From the NCBI GenBank assembly GCA_045805805.1, contig JBJMKO010000071.1, positions 49,923-113,922 on the forward strand: 64,000 nt of DNA, read 5' to 3'. This DNA comes from VRUE01 sp045805805 (GTDB taxonomy: Bacteria; Actinomycetota; Thermoleophilia; Solirubrobacterales; 70-9). Under the pieces are notes generated by a model that saw nothing but the letters and a program-made list of their open reading frames with translations, searched no databases and was not told the DNA's origin. Made by a program: the position numbers and the translations under genes. Below, one piece after another: positions 40,893 to 48,527 of the stretch. The first letter of the stretch is position 1. Every line of letters starts with the position of its first letter.

Positions 40893-41888
40893 ATGGAGGA
40901 GGAGTACCTCCCCGAGTACGGCCCGAAGTGGTCGGACCAGCGCGCCGGGCGGATGCTCGGTGCGCTGGTCTGCACCGTCGTCGGGCTGCTGCTGGCGATG
41001 ATCGTCACCGTCTTCGTGCGGGCCTGGCCCTCCTTCTCCCACAACGGCCTGGCCTGGTTCGGGGCCGGTGGCAGCGTCGAAGAACAGCTCAACCAGATCT
41101 ACCTCTCCGGCCTCGGCGGCGCCGAATACGTCTACACGTTTCACGCCTGGCAGCTGATCTGGAGCACGCTCCTGATCACCGGCGGGGCGGTGACGATCGC
41201 CCTCTTCTCGGCGCTCTTCGTCTCCGTCTTCATCGTCGAGTTCGCGCCGGAGTGGATGCGCGACGTCCTGCAGCCGGTGGTCCGCTTCCTGGCCAGCGTC
41301 CCGTCGGTGATCTATGGCCTGCTCGGCGTGCTGGTGGTGGTCCCGTTCATCGGCAACCACCTGGTCACCGAGTCGCAGAAGTCCTCGGTCGCCGGCGTCA
41401 TCTCGCTGAGCGGCTACAGCCTCCTGGCCGCGGTGCTGATCCTCACCGTGATGATCGCGCCGCTGATGGTCTCGATCTTCTCCGACGGCCTGCGCTCGGT
41501 GCGGCCGGGGTGGCTGGAGGGCTCGCTGGCGCTCGGCGTCAACCGCTGGCGCACGACCTGGAAGATCGCCGTTCGCACCGCGCGCCCGGCGATCGTCGCC
41601 GGCACGGTACTGGCGGTTGCGCGGGCGATCGGCGAGGCGGTGATGCTGGCGATGGTCTCCGGCTCGGTCGCCTTCGCCCCGAACCCGGCCGACGGCCTGA
41701 TCTTCATCTACGAGCCGTCGCGGCCGCTGGCGCCGACGATCGTCAAGAACATCGACTCGCTCGGCTCACCGCCCGCCAACGCGACCCTCTTCGCGATCGC
41801 CGCGGTGCTGCTCTTCTCCGCCGCCTTCTTCTCCCTGACCGGCTGGGTGGCGCGGCGGGCGATGCGCAAATACGGAGCGACCGCCTGA
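40893..41888 (+). CDS. pstC: Phosphate ABC transporter permease PstC
   Basis: A 331-residue permease with six predicted spans and the EAA loop (EGSLALGVNRWRTTWKI). PstC-type features include IVEFAPEWMRDVLQPVV and VPSVIYGLLG. Its ATG directly abuts the pstS stop and its stop overlaps the pstA ATG (TGATG). Confidence 0.92.
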   Translation: MEEEYLPEYGPKWSDQRAGRMLGALVCTVVGLLLAMIVTVFVRAWPSFSHNGLAWFGAGGSVEEQLNQIYLSGLGGAEYVYTFHAWQLIWSTLLITGGAVTIALFSALFVSVFIVEFAPEWMRDVLQPVVRFLASVPSVIYGLLGVLVVVPFIGNHLVTESQKSSVAGVISLSGYSLLAAVLILTVMIAPLMVSIFSDGLRSVRPGWLEGSLALGVNRWRTTWKIAVRTARPAIVAGTVLAVARAIGEAVMLAMVSGSVAFAPNPADGLIFIYEPSRPLAPTIVKNIDSLGSPPANATLFAIAAVLLFSAAFFSLTGWVARRAMRKYGATA

Positions 41889-42886
41889 TGGAGGCTTCTG
41901 TCGCCACTCCACCGGTCGCTCCGCCCCCGGGGTCGACCCCGCCGGGGCCGGGCAAGGGCGGGGTCGAGGGCAGCGCCACCTGGCGGCTCTCGGACCGCAT
42001 CGGCCTGGCGATCTGCTGGGCGCTCGGACTGCTCTTCTGCGCGATCGCGGTGGCGATCGTCGCCTACCTGCTGGTCAAGGGGCTGACGTATCTGAAGCCA
42101 TCGATGCTGGTCACGCCGGCCACCGCCGGTTTCAGCGAAAGCCAGTCGGGCGGCTTCTCCGACGCGTTCCTCGGCACCCTGATCGTCGCCGTAATGGGGA
42201 TTTCGATCGCGCTGCCGGCCGGCGTCGGCGTCGCGGTCTGGCTGGTCGAGTACGGCCGCCCGGCGACCCTCGCCCGGATCGCCGAGTCGACGATCGAGGC
42301 GATCGCCGGCATCCCCTCGATCGTTCTCGCCCTCTTCGGCACGGTGATCTTCTCCAGCACCGCGCTCGGCTTCCTCAGCCGCACATCCGAAGGCGTCGTC
42401 TTCGGCCGCTCCTTCTTCGCCGCCTCGGCGATGCTCTCCCTGGTCGCGCTGCCCCTGGTCGTCGCCAGCACCCGCGAGGGACTGAACGCGATCCCCCAGC
42501 ATGTCCGCGAGGCCTCCTTCGCGGTCGGCAAGACGAAGATCGCGACGACGCGGCGGATCCTCCTCCCGGCGGCGCGCCCGCAGGTCGCGACGGGGGCGAT
42601 GCTCGGCCTGGGCCGGATCATCGGCGACACAGCGATCATCGTCGTCCTGCTCGGCGCGACCCAGAATTTCGCCCCGGTTGGCAGCGCCTTCCCGCTCAAC
42701 TACCTGCGCGGGGCGGGGACGACGCTGACCAACTTCGTCTACGAGGCCTCCCCGACCGGCAACCTCAACCAGCCACACAAGGCCTACGCGGCGGCCTTCG
42801 TCCTGCTGCTGATGGTGCTGGCCCTCAACGCGGCCGTCGACGTCGTCCACCGCCGCGCAAGAAAGGTAGGGACATGGAGCTCATGA
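41888..42886 (+). CDS. pstA: Phosphate ABC transporter permease PstA
   Basis: A 332-residue permease. A Pro/Gly-rich cytoplasmic N-terminus (residues 1-35) precedes six spans. PstA hallmarks: VWLVEYGRP, IEAIAGIPSIVLALFG and REASFAVGKTKIATTRRI. It overlaps pstC by 1 bp and pstB by 13 bp. The Pro-rich start is longer than in many PstA proteins but common in actinobacteria. Confidence 0.92.
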   Translation: MEASVATPPVAPPPGSTPPGPGKGGVEGSATWRLSDRIGLAICWALGLLFCAIAVAIVAYLLVKGLTYLKPSMLVTPATAGFSESQSGGFSDAFLGTLIVAVMGISIALPAGVGVAVWLVEYGRPATLARIAESTIEAIAGIPSIVLALFGTVIFSSTALGFLSRTSEGVVFGRSFFAASAMLSLVALPLVVASTREGLNAIPQHVREASFAVGKTKIATTRRILLPAARPQVATGAMLGLGRIIGDTAIIVVLLGATQNFAPVGSAFPLNYLRGAGTTLTNFVYEASPTGNLNQPHKAYAAAFVLLLMVLALNAAVDVVHRRARKVGTWSS

Positions 42887-43848
42887 ACCCCAACGTGTCT
42901 GAGCTAACGGGGTCTATAGGCCCCCTAAGCTCAGACACCCCCTCTCCGCCCCCGCCGATCCGGCGTTTGCCACTGGAGGACGCACCGGCTGCCGCGCAGG
43001 TGACGGCTCCTGTCGGGGCGCCCGGTCGCGATGGTGTTGCGGCCCCAGCAGGCTTCACCGCAGCACGCCGCTCGATCGGCGCTCCGCAGTTCTCGATCCG
43101 TCGCATGGAGATCGACGACGTCTCGGTCTCCTACTCGGATCGCGAAGCGGTCAAGTCGGTCTCGCTGCCGGTTCGCCAGGGCGAGGTGCTGGCGATGATC
43201 GGGCCGTCCGGATGCGGCAAGACGACGTTGCTGCGCTCGCTCAACCGGCTCACCGAGCTGACCCGGACGGCGACCCTGAGCGGTCGCATCCTGCTCGACG
43301 ACATCGACATCGCCCAGATCGAGCCGACCTCGCTGCGGCGGCGGGTGACGATGGTCTTCCAGCAGCCCAACCCCTTTCCGATGAGCGTCTTCGACAACAT
43401 CGCCTACGTCCTGCGTGAGCAGGGGTCCAGGCGCCGGCGCAAGAAGTCACTCGAGCCCAAGGTCCACAGCGCCCTCGACCGCGCCGGCCTCTTCGAGGAG
43501 GTCAAGGACAATCTCGACCATCCCGCCCTGAGGCTCTCCGGCGGCCAGCAGCAGCGGCTCTGCATCGCCCGGGCGCTGGCGGCCGAGCCGGAGGTGCTGC
43601 TGCTCGACGAGCCCTGCTCGGCGCTCGACCCGCAATCGACCCAGGTGATCGAGGACCTGATCGTGAAGCTGCGCGACGACGTCGCCGTGGTGATCGTCAC
43701 CCACAACCTCCAGCAAGCCCACCGGATCGCCGACCACGTCGCCTTCATGTACCTGGGTGAGCTGGTCGAGTACAGCAGCGCGACGGCCCTCTTCGGCTCG
43801 CCTCGCGAGCAGCGGACCAAGGAGTACGTAAGCGGTGCGTTCGGCTAG
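42874..43848 (+). CDS. pstB: Phosphate ABC transporter ATP-binding protein PstB with long N-terminal extension
   Basis: A 324-residue ATPase: Walker A IGPSGCGKTTLL, signature LSGGQQQRL, Walker B LLLDEPCSALD and switch His VIVTHNLQQA. Typical PstB would begin at M78 (43105), so an extension of 77 residues is predicted. The ATG at 42874 is kept because it has a fair ribosome site (AAGGTAGGGAC) and overlaps pstA, while 43105 has none. The extension encodes a 44-nt palindrome (42895-42938). Either the extension is real and disordered, or the true start is downstream and the palindrome is intercistronic. Confidence 0.85.
   Translation: MELMNPNVSELTGSIGPLSSDTPSPPPPIRRLPLEDAPAAAQVTAPVGAPGRDGVAAPAGFTAARRSIGAPQFSIRRMEIDDVSVSYSDREAVKSVSLPVRQGEVLAMIGPSGCGKTTLLRSLNRLTELTRTATLSGRILLDDIDIAQIEPTSLRRRVTMVFQQPNPFPMSVFDNIAYVLREQGSRRRRKKSLEPKVHSALDRAGLFEEVKDNLDHPALRLSGGQQQRLCIARALAAEPEVLLLDEPCSALDPQSTQVIEDLIVKLRDDVAVVIVTHNLQQAHRIADHVAFMYLGELVEYSSATALFGSPREQRTKEYVSGAFG
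42895..42938 (+). repeat. Palindrome at the pstA-pstB junction
   Basis: GTGTCTGAGCT (42895-42905) and AGCTCAGACAC (42928-42938) are perfect arms, with GGGG/CCCC pairing inside a TCTATAGG-type loop. It starts 8 nt after the pstA stop, inside the pstB N-terminal extension if 42874 is the true start. No second copy was seen. Confidence 0.7.
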
Positions 43849-44035
43849 CCGACCCTCATACCGCGCCGGCCTGATCGCCGTCTGCGTCCTGCTCCTGGCC
43901 GCTGCGCTGGGGGGCTGCGCGACGACGCAGGAAACCGCCGCGCGCAAGCAGGCCGAATCCAAACGGATCCTGGAGAAGCGCGAACTTGGGCGCAAGCACC
44001 GTCAAGCAGACAGAAAGAGGAGCGAGAAGCAATGA
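43835..44035 (+). CDS. Small lipoprotein (66 aa)
   Basis: A 66-residue protein. GTG at 43835 lies inside the end of pstB (14-bp overlap). Signal sequence with lipobox ALGGC (Cys near residue 28), then a highly charged helical tail (TAARKQAESKRILEKRELG, then KHRQADRKRSEKQ). It is the first of four tightly overlapping small genes after pstB, so it is likely co-transcribed with phosphate uptake. Function unknown. Confidence 0.65.
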   Translation: MRSASRPSYRAGLIAVCVLLLAAALGGCATTQETAARKQAESKRILEKRELGRKHRQADRKRSEKQ

Positions 44036-44664
44036 CCCTCCCCAGCCAATACGAGCCCTGCGAGGAGTGTGGCGCGCCGCTCGATCCCCAGCAGCGCTAC
44101 TGCGTCAACTGCGCGGCGCGGCGCGGGAACGGAGCCAATCCGGCCTCGCGTTACTTCGCGGCGATGAGCCGGCGCGCCCGGCGCCCGGCGGCGCGCCCGC
44201 CCGCCAAAGCGGCGTCGAGCGGCAGAGCCGCGGCCGTCGCCTTCTTCGCATTGCTGCCGATCGCGGTCGCGATCGGTGTTGTCGTCGGCCGCGGGGGCTC
44301 CGGAAGCGGAGAAAACGAGGCCCTGTTGGAAGCGCTGCGGCACCAGGACTCGGCAGTCGCGAGTACGCCCACCGGCACCGCTGCCGCGAACGCCGCCAAG
44401 AAAGCCGATGCCAAGAACGCCGCCAAGTCGAGCAAGGGCGGTGGCAAGGTCGTCGCGCAGACCAGCAACGGAGCGGTCCACCAGGTGACCGGCTACAAGC
44501 CGTCGCGGAAGAAGGTCGAGGAAGATACGAAGCTGGTCGAATCCAACCCCGAACAGACGGGCAAAAGCTACATCGAAGCCCAGCAGAACCTGCCCGACGT
44601 GATCGTCGTCGGCGGCGACCCCGACTCTGCTCCGCCGCCGGCGGGGGGAAAGAGCCAGCCATGA
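44032..44664 (+). CDS. Zinc-ribbon membrane protein
   Basis: A 210-residue protein. The N-terminal CEECGAPL and CVNCAARRG form a four-Cys zinc ribbon (residues 10-33). One membrane span (AVAFFALLPIAVAIGVVVG) and a long Ala/Lys-rich extracytoplasmic stretch follow. It overlaps both neighbours by 4 bp (ATGA junctions). The layout suggests a membrane-anchored regulatory or scaffold protein. No known family is recognised. Confidence 0.65.
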   Translation: MTLPSQYEPCEECGAPLDPQQRYCVNCAARRGNGANPASRYFAAMSRRARRPAARPPAKAASSGRAAAVAFFALLPIAVAIGVVVGRGGSGSGENEALLEALRHQDSAVASTPTGTAAANAAKKADAKNAAKSSKGGGKVVAQTSNGAVHQVTGYKPSRKKVEEDTKLVESNPEQTGKSYIEAQQNLPDVIVVGGDPDSAPPPAGGKSQP

Positions 44665-44876
44665 GCGAGGACCTGATCGTCCAGCGCGACCGGCTGCTGG
44701 AGAAGTTCACCGTGATGCAGGCCGATCTCGGCGGCGCCTTCTACGAGATGGCGATCCGCGACCACGTGCGGATGGACGTGCTGACCCGCAAGGCGGCCGA
44801 GCTGCAGCGGGTCGACGCGGAGCTGCTGGCGACCGAACGGCTGCTCGAGATGTTCGAGACCGAGACGCCGTCGTGA
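44661..44876 (+). CDS. Small helical protein (71 aa)
   Basis: ATG at 44661 overlaps the stop of the zinc-ribbon gene (ATGA) and its own stop overlaps the next GTG. The 71-residue product is almost entirely helical and charged (QRDRLLEKFTVMQADLG, then AELQRVDAELLATERLLEMF), so a coiled-coil or docking protein is likely. No homologue is recognised, but the nested junctions support a real gene. Confidence 0.65.
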   Translation: MSEDLIVQRDRLLEKFTVMQADLGGAFYEMAIRDHVRMDVLTRKAAELQRVDAELLATERLLEMFETETPS

Positions 44877-46204
44877 AGGCCGCAATCAGGGCGGCGATCG
44901 ACGCCGCGTCCTCGCTCACCGGCAAGCGCTTCGGGCTCCTGGTGGCGTCCTCGGTGGTCGCGACCTCAGCAATCGTCGCCGGCGCGATGACGGGCGCCGG
45001 CAGCAGCGGCGCCCTGGCGGCGCTGGTAGGCCGCAGCCTCGCCTCCGACAACACTCCGGTGGCGACAGCGCCGGCCGCGAGCCAATCGTCTCCCGCGGCC
45101 CAACCGCCCAGGTCCAAGGGCGGGGCTGTGTCGCATGCCGGCGGGCCGCTCACCTCTCCGGCGCCTGCCCCGGCCCCGGCGGCGAGCGGCCCGATGCCGA
45201 AGGAACCGGCTGCGACGCCGCCGGCCGAAACGGGCCCGGTCGAGCACGTCTTCGTGATCTCGCTCGCCGGCCCGGGCTACGAACAGTCCCTCGGAGCCCA
45301 GTCGCAGATGCCCTATCTCTCGGCGACCCTGCGTCCCAAGGGCAAGCTGCTGAGCAACTACACGCTGCTCGACGAAGCCGGGCTCCCCAATCGGATCGCG
45401 GCCCTCAGCGGCCAGCCGCCGAACGCGGCGACCAGCGCCGGCTGCTCGACCTACGCCGAGTTCCCGTCCACGTCCAAAACGGATTCGAACGGGGTGGTGC
45501 ACGGCGCCGGCTGTGTCTACCCGGTCGAGACCCTGACCCTTGCCGACCAGTTGAGCAGCAACCGCCTCACCTGGCGCGCCTACGTCGAGGGAATGGTCGA
45601 CGAGACGGGCGCCCCGGCGAACTGCGTCCATCCGGGCAGCGGAGAATCGGAAACGGCGACGCCCGGCGGATACGCGGCAAGGCAAAACCCCTTCGTCTAC
45701 TTCCACTCGCTGCTCGACCTCGGCGACTGCTCCACCGACGACCTCCCGATCGCCAAGCTGACGGCCGACCTGCGCAAAGCGGACAAGACCCCGAACTACT
45801 CGTTCATCGCGCCGACGCCATGCGATTCCGGCGCGAGTGGCCAGTGCGCACCGGGCGCAACCGAGGGCCCGGCAAGCGCCGACGCCTTCCTTGCCGGCTG
45901 GGTCCCGAAGATCCTCGCCTCGCCTGCCTACGAGGCCGGCGGCCTGCTGATCGTCGACTTCGGCGGCGTGAACCCCCCGAACACGGAGCCGGGAGCGGCC
46001 CCGCCGGTCGATCCACTGCGTGTCGGTGCCCTCCTCATCTCGCCCTTCCTAACCCCCGGCTCCACCGACGCCGGGCCCTACAGCCCCTACTCGCTGCTCC
46101 GCTCGACCGAGGACCTCTTCGGCCTCAGCCCCCTCGGTCTCGCCAGCGGAGCCAAAACGAAGTCCTTCGCCTCGAGCCTGCTCAAAGAAAGCGGCGGCGA
46201 CTGA
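44873..46204 (+). CDS. Secreted phosphoesterase-like protein (acid phosphatase/phospholipase C superfamily)
   Basis: A 443-residue protein with one N-terminal span (LLVASSVVATSAIVAGAM), a Pro/Ala-rich linker to residue 125, and a phosphoesterase-like domain opening with EHVFVISLAGPGYEQSLG. Later blocks are LADQLSSNRLTWRAYVEGM, YSFIAPTPCDSG and LLIVDFGGVNPP. These match PF04185-type enzymes in order, but some metal ligands usual in phospholipase C are replaced (for example Ala for the metal-site residue in ISLAGPG), so activity is uncertain. Lying downstream of pstSCAB, it could release phosphate from organic sources outside the cell (inference). Confidence 0.65.
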   Translation: MKAAIRAAIDAASSLTGKRFGLLVASSVVATSAIVAGAMTGAGSSGALAALVGRSLASDNTPVATAPAASQSSPAAQPPRSKGGAVSHAGGPLTSPAPAPAPAASGPMPKEPAATPPAETGPVEHVFVISLAGPGYEQSLGAQSQMPYLSATLRPKGKLLSNYTLLDEAGLPNRIAALSGQPPNAATSAGCSTYAEFPSTSKTDSNGVVHGAGCVYPVETLTLADQLSSNRLTWRAYVEGMVDETGAPANCVHPGSGESETATPGGYAARQNPFVYFHSLLDLGDCSTDDLPIAKLTADLRKADKTPNYSFIAPTPCDSGASGQCAPGATEGPASADAFLAGWVPKILASPAYEAGGLLIVDFGGVNPPNTEPGAAPPVDPLRVGALLISPFLTPGSTDAGPYSPYSLLRSTEDLFGLSPLGLASGAKTKSFASSLLKESGGD

Positions 46205-46242
46205 GTTGACCCGCAAACACGGCGTGGGGTTACCTGGCCCGG

Positions 46243-46286
46243 CATCGGGGTAAAGCCCGAACACAGCCCTGGGTATTTCCCCGATG
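46243..46286 (+). terminator. Hairpin between the phosphoesterase and PRTase genes
   Basis: CATCGGGG (46243-46250) pairs with CCCCGATG (46279-46286), with AAA/TTT and CCC/GGG pairing further in. It lies 38 bp after one stop and 33 bp before the next ATG, so it may be a terminator or a 5'-UTR structure. Confidence 0.45.
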
Positions 46287-46318
46287 AATCCAGCTCGCAA
46301 AGGGCCGAGAATCGACCG

Positions 46319-46990
46319 ATGACGATCCGCGACGAGACTTCTGCGCACCGCTTCGCCGATCGCCGCGATGCCGGGAGGCGGCTCGGCGAGCGGCTGCTGC
46401 CGCTGGCGGACGAGGATCCCGTGGTCCTCGGCCTGCCCCGCGGCGGCGTGCCCGTGGCCGAAGAGGTGGCGATGGCCCTGGGCGCCCCACTGGAGATCTT
46501 CTTGGTGCGCAAGCTCGGCGCTCCTCATAACCCCGAGTACGGGATCGGGGCGATCGCGGAGGACGGCACCCGGGTCTTCGACCCCGAGGCGTTGGCCGTG
46601 TTGGGAATCGACAACCGCACGCTTGAGGAGATCGTCGCCCGCGAGACCGCGGAGCTTCGCCGCCGGGTGGCCGCTTATCGCGGCGCCAGGGAGGCTCTGC
46701 CGCTCGACCGCCGCACGGTGATCGTCGTCGACGACGGAGTCGCAACCGGCGTCACCGACACCGCCGCGCTGCGCGCGGTCCGCCGCCGCCGCCCGCGCCG
46801 GCTGGTGCTTGCCGTGCCGGTCTGCCCGCCGGACTCGCTGGCGCGCCTGCGCGGCGAGGCCGACGAAGTCGTCTGTCTGGTCGCGCCGCCGCAGCTGTAC
46901 GGGGTGGGCCAGTGGTATCGGGACTTCTCGCAGGTCTCCGACCGCGAGGTGGTCGCCGCCCTCGGCACGACGAGAAACGCAGCGGCTTGA
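46319..46990 (+). CDS. Phosphoribosyltransferase-domain protein
   Basis: A 223-residue protein with a type I PRTase fold: PRPP loop VIVVDDGVATGVTDTAA near residue 122, preceded by DPVVLGLPRGGVPVAEEVA and FLVRKLGAPHNPEYGIGAIAED, read in pieces. This group is widespread in bacteria, often beside dienelactone-hydrolase-like domains, but no substrate is established. ATG 46319. It is probably monocistronic or co-transcribed with the SpoU gene 19 bp downstream. Confidence 0.8.
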   Translation: MTIRDETSAHRFADRRDAGRRLGERLLPLADEDPVVLGLPRGGVPVAEEVAMALGAPLEIFLVRKLGAPHNPEYGIGAIAEDGTRVFDPEALAVLGIDNRTLEEIVARETAELRRRVAAYRGAREALPLDRRTVIVVDDGVATGVTDTAALRAVRRRRPRRLVLAVPVCPPDSLARLRGEADEVVCLVAPPQLYGVGQWYRDFSQVSDREVVAALGTTRNAAA

Positions 46991-47009
46991 GGCCGGTCAT
47001 GATGAGCGG

Positions 47010-47744
47010 GTGAGCGATGCTCTCGTGCAGCATTACCGAACGGCGCGCCGCGACAGCGGCCTGGCTGTTCTTGAGGGCTTCCACGCCCTCAAGCACGCGC
47101 TGCGCTTCGGTGCCGAGCTGCTCGAGGCGGTCGCCTCGGACCCGGATGGGCTCGAGCGGTTGGCTGCCGATCTGGCCCCCGACCTGGCCGGCTCCCTGGC
47201 CGAGCGGGTCACTCCGGTGGACGCCGAGGCGCTGGCAAGGATGGTTCCCCAGGCGCCACGCACGGGCGTGGTCGCGATCGCCCGCCGTCCCGCGGTCGAC
47301 GTCGCCGAGGCGCTGGCCGACGAGCGGCCCTCGCCGGTAGTCCTGCTCGAGGATCCGCGGACGATGGGCAACATGGGCGCCTGCGTGCGTGTCGCCGCCG
47401 CTGCCGACGCGGCGGGCGTCCTCACCACCGGCAGCAACGATCCCTGGCATCCGGATGCGTTGCGCGGCGGCGCCGGGCTGCACTTCGCCCTGCCGGTTGC
47501 GGCGATCGACGCCCTGCCGGCGGGAGACCGTCCGCTGGTCGCCGTCGATCCCGAGGGGGACCAGGCCGACCTGCGCGCCCTCTCGCCCCGCTCCGTTCTC
47601 GCCTTCGGAACCGAGCGCCACGGGTTGAGCGCCGAGCTGCTGGACCGTGCCGACGCCCGCCTTGCGATCCCGATGCGTGCGGGCGTGTCCAGCCTCAACC
47701 TGGCCACCGCCGTCGCCGCCGTGCTCTTCGCGCGGCGCCTCTGA
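47010..47744 (+). CDS. TrmH/SpoU family RNA methyltransferase
   Basis: A 244-residue SPOUT methylase. Motif 1 DPRTMGNMGACVRVA, motif 2 LAFGTERHGLS and motif 3 IPMRAGVSSLNLATA form the deep-trefoil-knot SAM site. The N-terminal 100 residues are a substrate-binding region. It probably 2'-O-methylates rRNA or tRNA ribose. GTG at 47010, 19 bp after the PRTase stop. The target nucleotide cannot be predicted. Confidence 0.85.
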   Translation: MSDALVQHYRTARRDSGLAVLEGFHALKHALRFGAELLEAVASDPDGLERLAADLAPDLAGSLAERVTPVDAEALARMVPQAPRTGVVAIARRPAVDVAEALADERPSPVVLLEDPRTMGNMGACVRVAAAADAAGVLTTGSNDPWHPDALRGGAGLHFALPVAAIDALPAGDRPLVAVDPEGDQADLRALSPRSVLAFGTERHGLSAELLDRADARLAIPMRAGVSSLNLATAVAAVLFARRL

Positions 47745-47887
47745 GTCGCTTCCGCCGACGCCACCCGACCAACCCGCGGCGAGGGTGGGGGATTACGGAT
47801 GCACGCAGCAGGTACAGGGCATAGCCTGCGGAACATGTGAGCGCGGCGTTTGGCCGCCACCGTTATCCCCGACCGAAAGGATTCGCC

Positions 47888-48277
47888 TTGCCGTTTGCCG
47901 ACATCAACATCGGAGAAGCGCTCCTCGTCGCCTTCGAGGTGTTCTTCTTCGTGATCTGGATCTGGATCCTGATCACGATCCTCACCGATCTCTTCCGCGA
48001 CCACGAGATCTCCGGCTGGACGAAAGCCGCCTGGGTCCTCTTCCTGGTCTTCATCCCGTTCCTGACGGCGCTGATCTACCTGATCGCCCGCGGCGCCGGC
48101 ATGCGCGACCGCACGATCAAGGCGCAGGCGGAGGCGAAGCAGCACTTCGATTCCTACGTCCGCGAACAGGCGCACACCACGCCCGCCGATGAACTGCACA
48201 AGCTCAACGAGCTGAAGGAAAAGGGCGCGCTTTCGGCCGAGGAGTTCGAGAAGGCGAAGGCGAAGCTGCTGGCGTAG
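47888..48277 (+). CDS. PLDc_N-like membrane protein with C-terminal SHOCT domain
   Basis: A 129-residue protein with two membrane spans (VFFFVIWIWILITILTDLF and AAWVLFLVFIPFLTALIYLI, near residues 17-36 and 48-68), a charged linker and a SHOCT domain (LHKLNELKEKGALSAEEFEKAKAKLL). TTG at 47888 is preceded by GAAAGGA at 7 nt, which decides the start. Common in actinobacteria; function unknown. Confidence 0.8.
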   Translation: MPFADINIGEALLVAFEVFFFVIWIWILITILTDLFRDHEISGWTKAAWVLFLVFIPFLTALIYLIARGAGMRDRTIKAQAEAKQHFDSYVREQAHTTPADELHKLNELKEKGALSAEEFEKAKAKLLA

Positions 48278-48284
48278 TTGATGA

Positions 48285-48360
48285 GGGATGCCGGCGCCCC
48301 TCCCCAAAACGCGCGGCAGGAGCCGCGCTGGAGTGTTTTGGGGAGGGGCGCCGGCATCCC
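48285..48360. terminator. 26-bp perfect inverted repeat, terminator-like
   Basis: Arms 48285-48310 and 48335-48360 are complementary over 26 bp without mismatch; the stem starts GGGATGCCGGCGCCCC and its inner end is AAAAC/GTTTT. The 24-nt loop contains a smaller hairpin, GCGCGGC-agga-GCCGCGC. It begins 8 bp after the SHOCT gene stop. Built like families A and C (long perfect arms around an inner hairpin) but different in sequence. Confidence 0.65.
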
Positions 48361-48456
48361 TTTCGAAGCGCCTTGAGCTTTAGGGCTCCCATCCGAAGCA
48401 TCGCCCATCTCCCGGGTGTCGGGATAGGCTTGGAAAACCCTCCCAAATTGCGGATT

Positions 48457-48474
48457 TTGCAACCAAAGTTGCAA
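48457..48474. promoter_or_regulatory. Inverted repeat upstream of the NlpC/P60 gene
   Basis: TTGCAAC-CAAA-GTTGCAA is a perfect 7-bp palindrome in an AT-rich stretch, 54 bp before the ATG at 48528. It looks like an operator in the promoter region. Confidence 0.4.
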
Positions 48475-48527
48475 GTTATTAGCAACTCCTAACATTTTTT
48501 CGGCCACTTCGCTAGCCTGCGCCGCCG

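Noticed and set aside
39242..41880. Very long plus-strand open frame running into pstA
   Set aside because: The part before the pstA ATG is an Arg-rich out-of-frame reading of pstS and pstC; only 41888-42886 is a real protein.
48420..48527. c-di-AMP (ydaO) riboswitch before the NlpC/P60 gene
   Set aside because: Such riboswitches are common before wall hydrolases in actinobacteria, but the region is short and AT-rich and lacks the needed helices.
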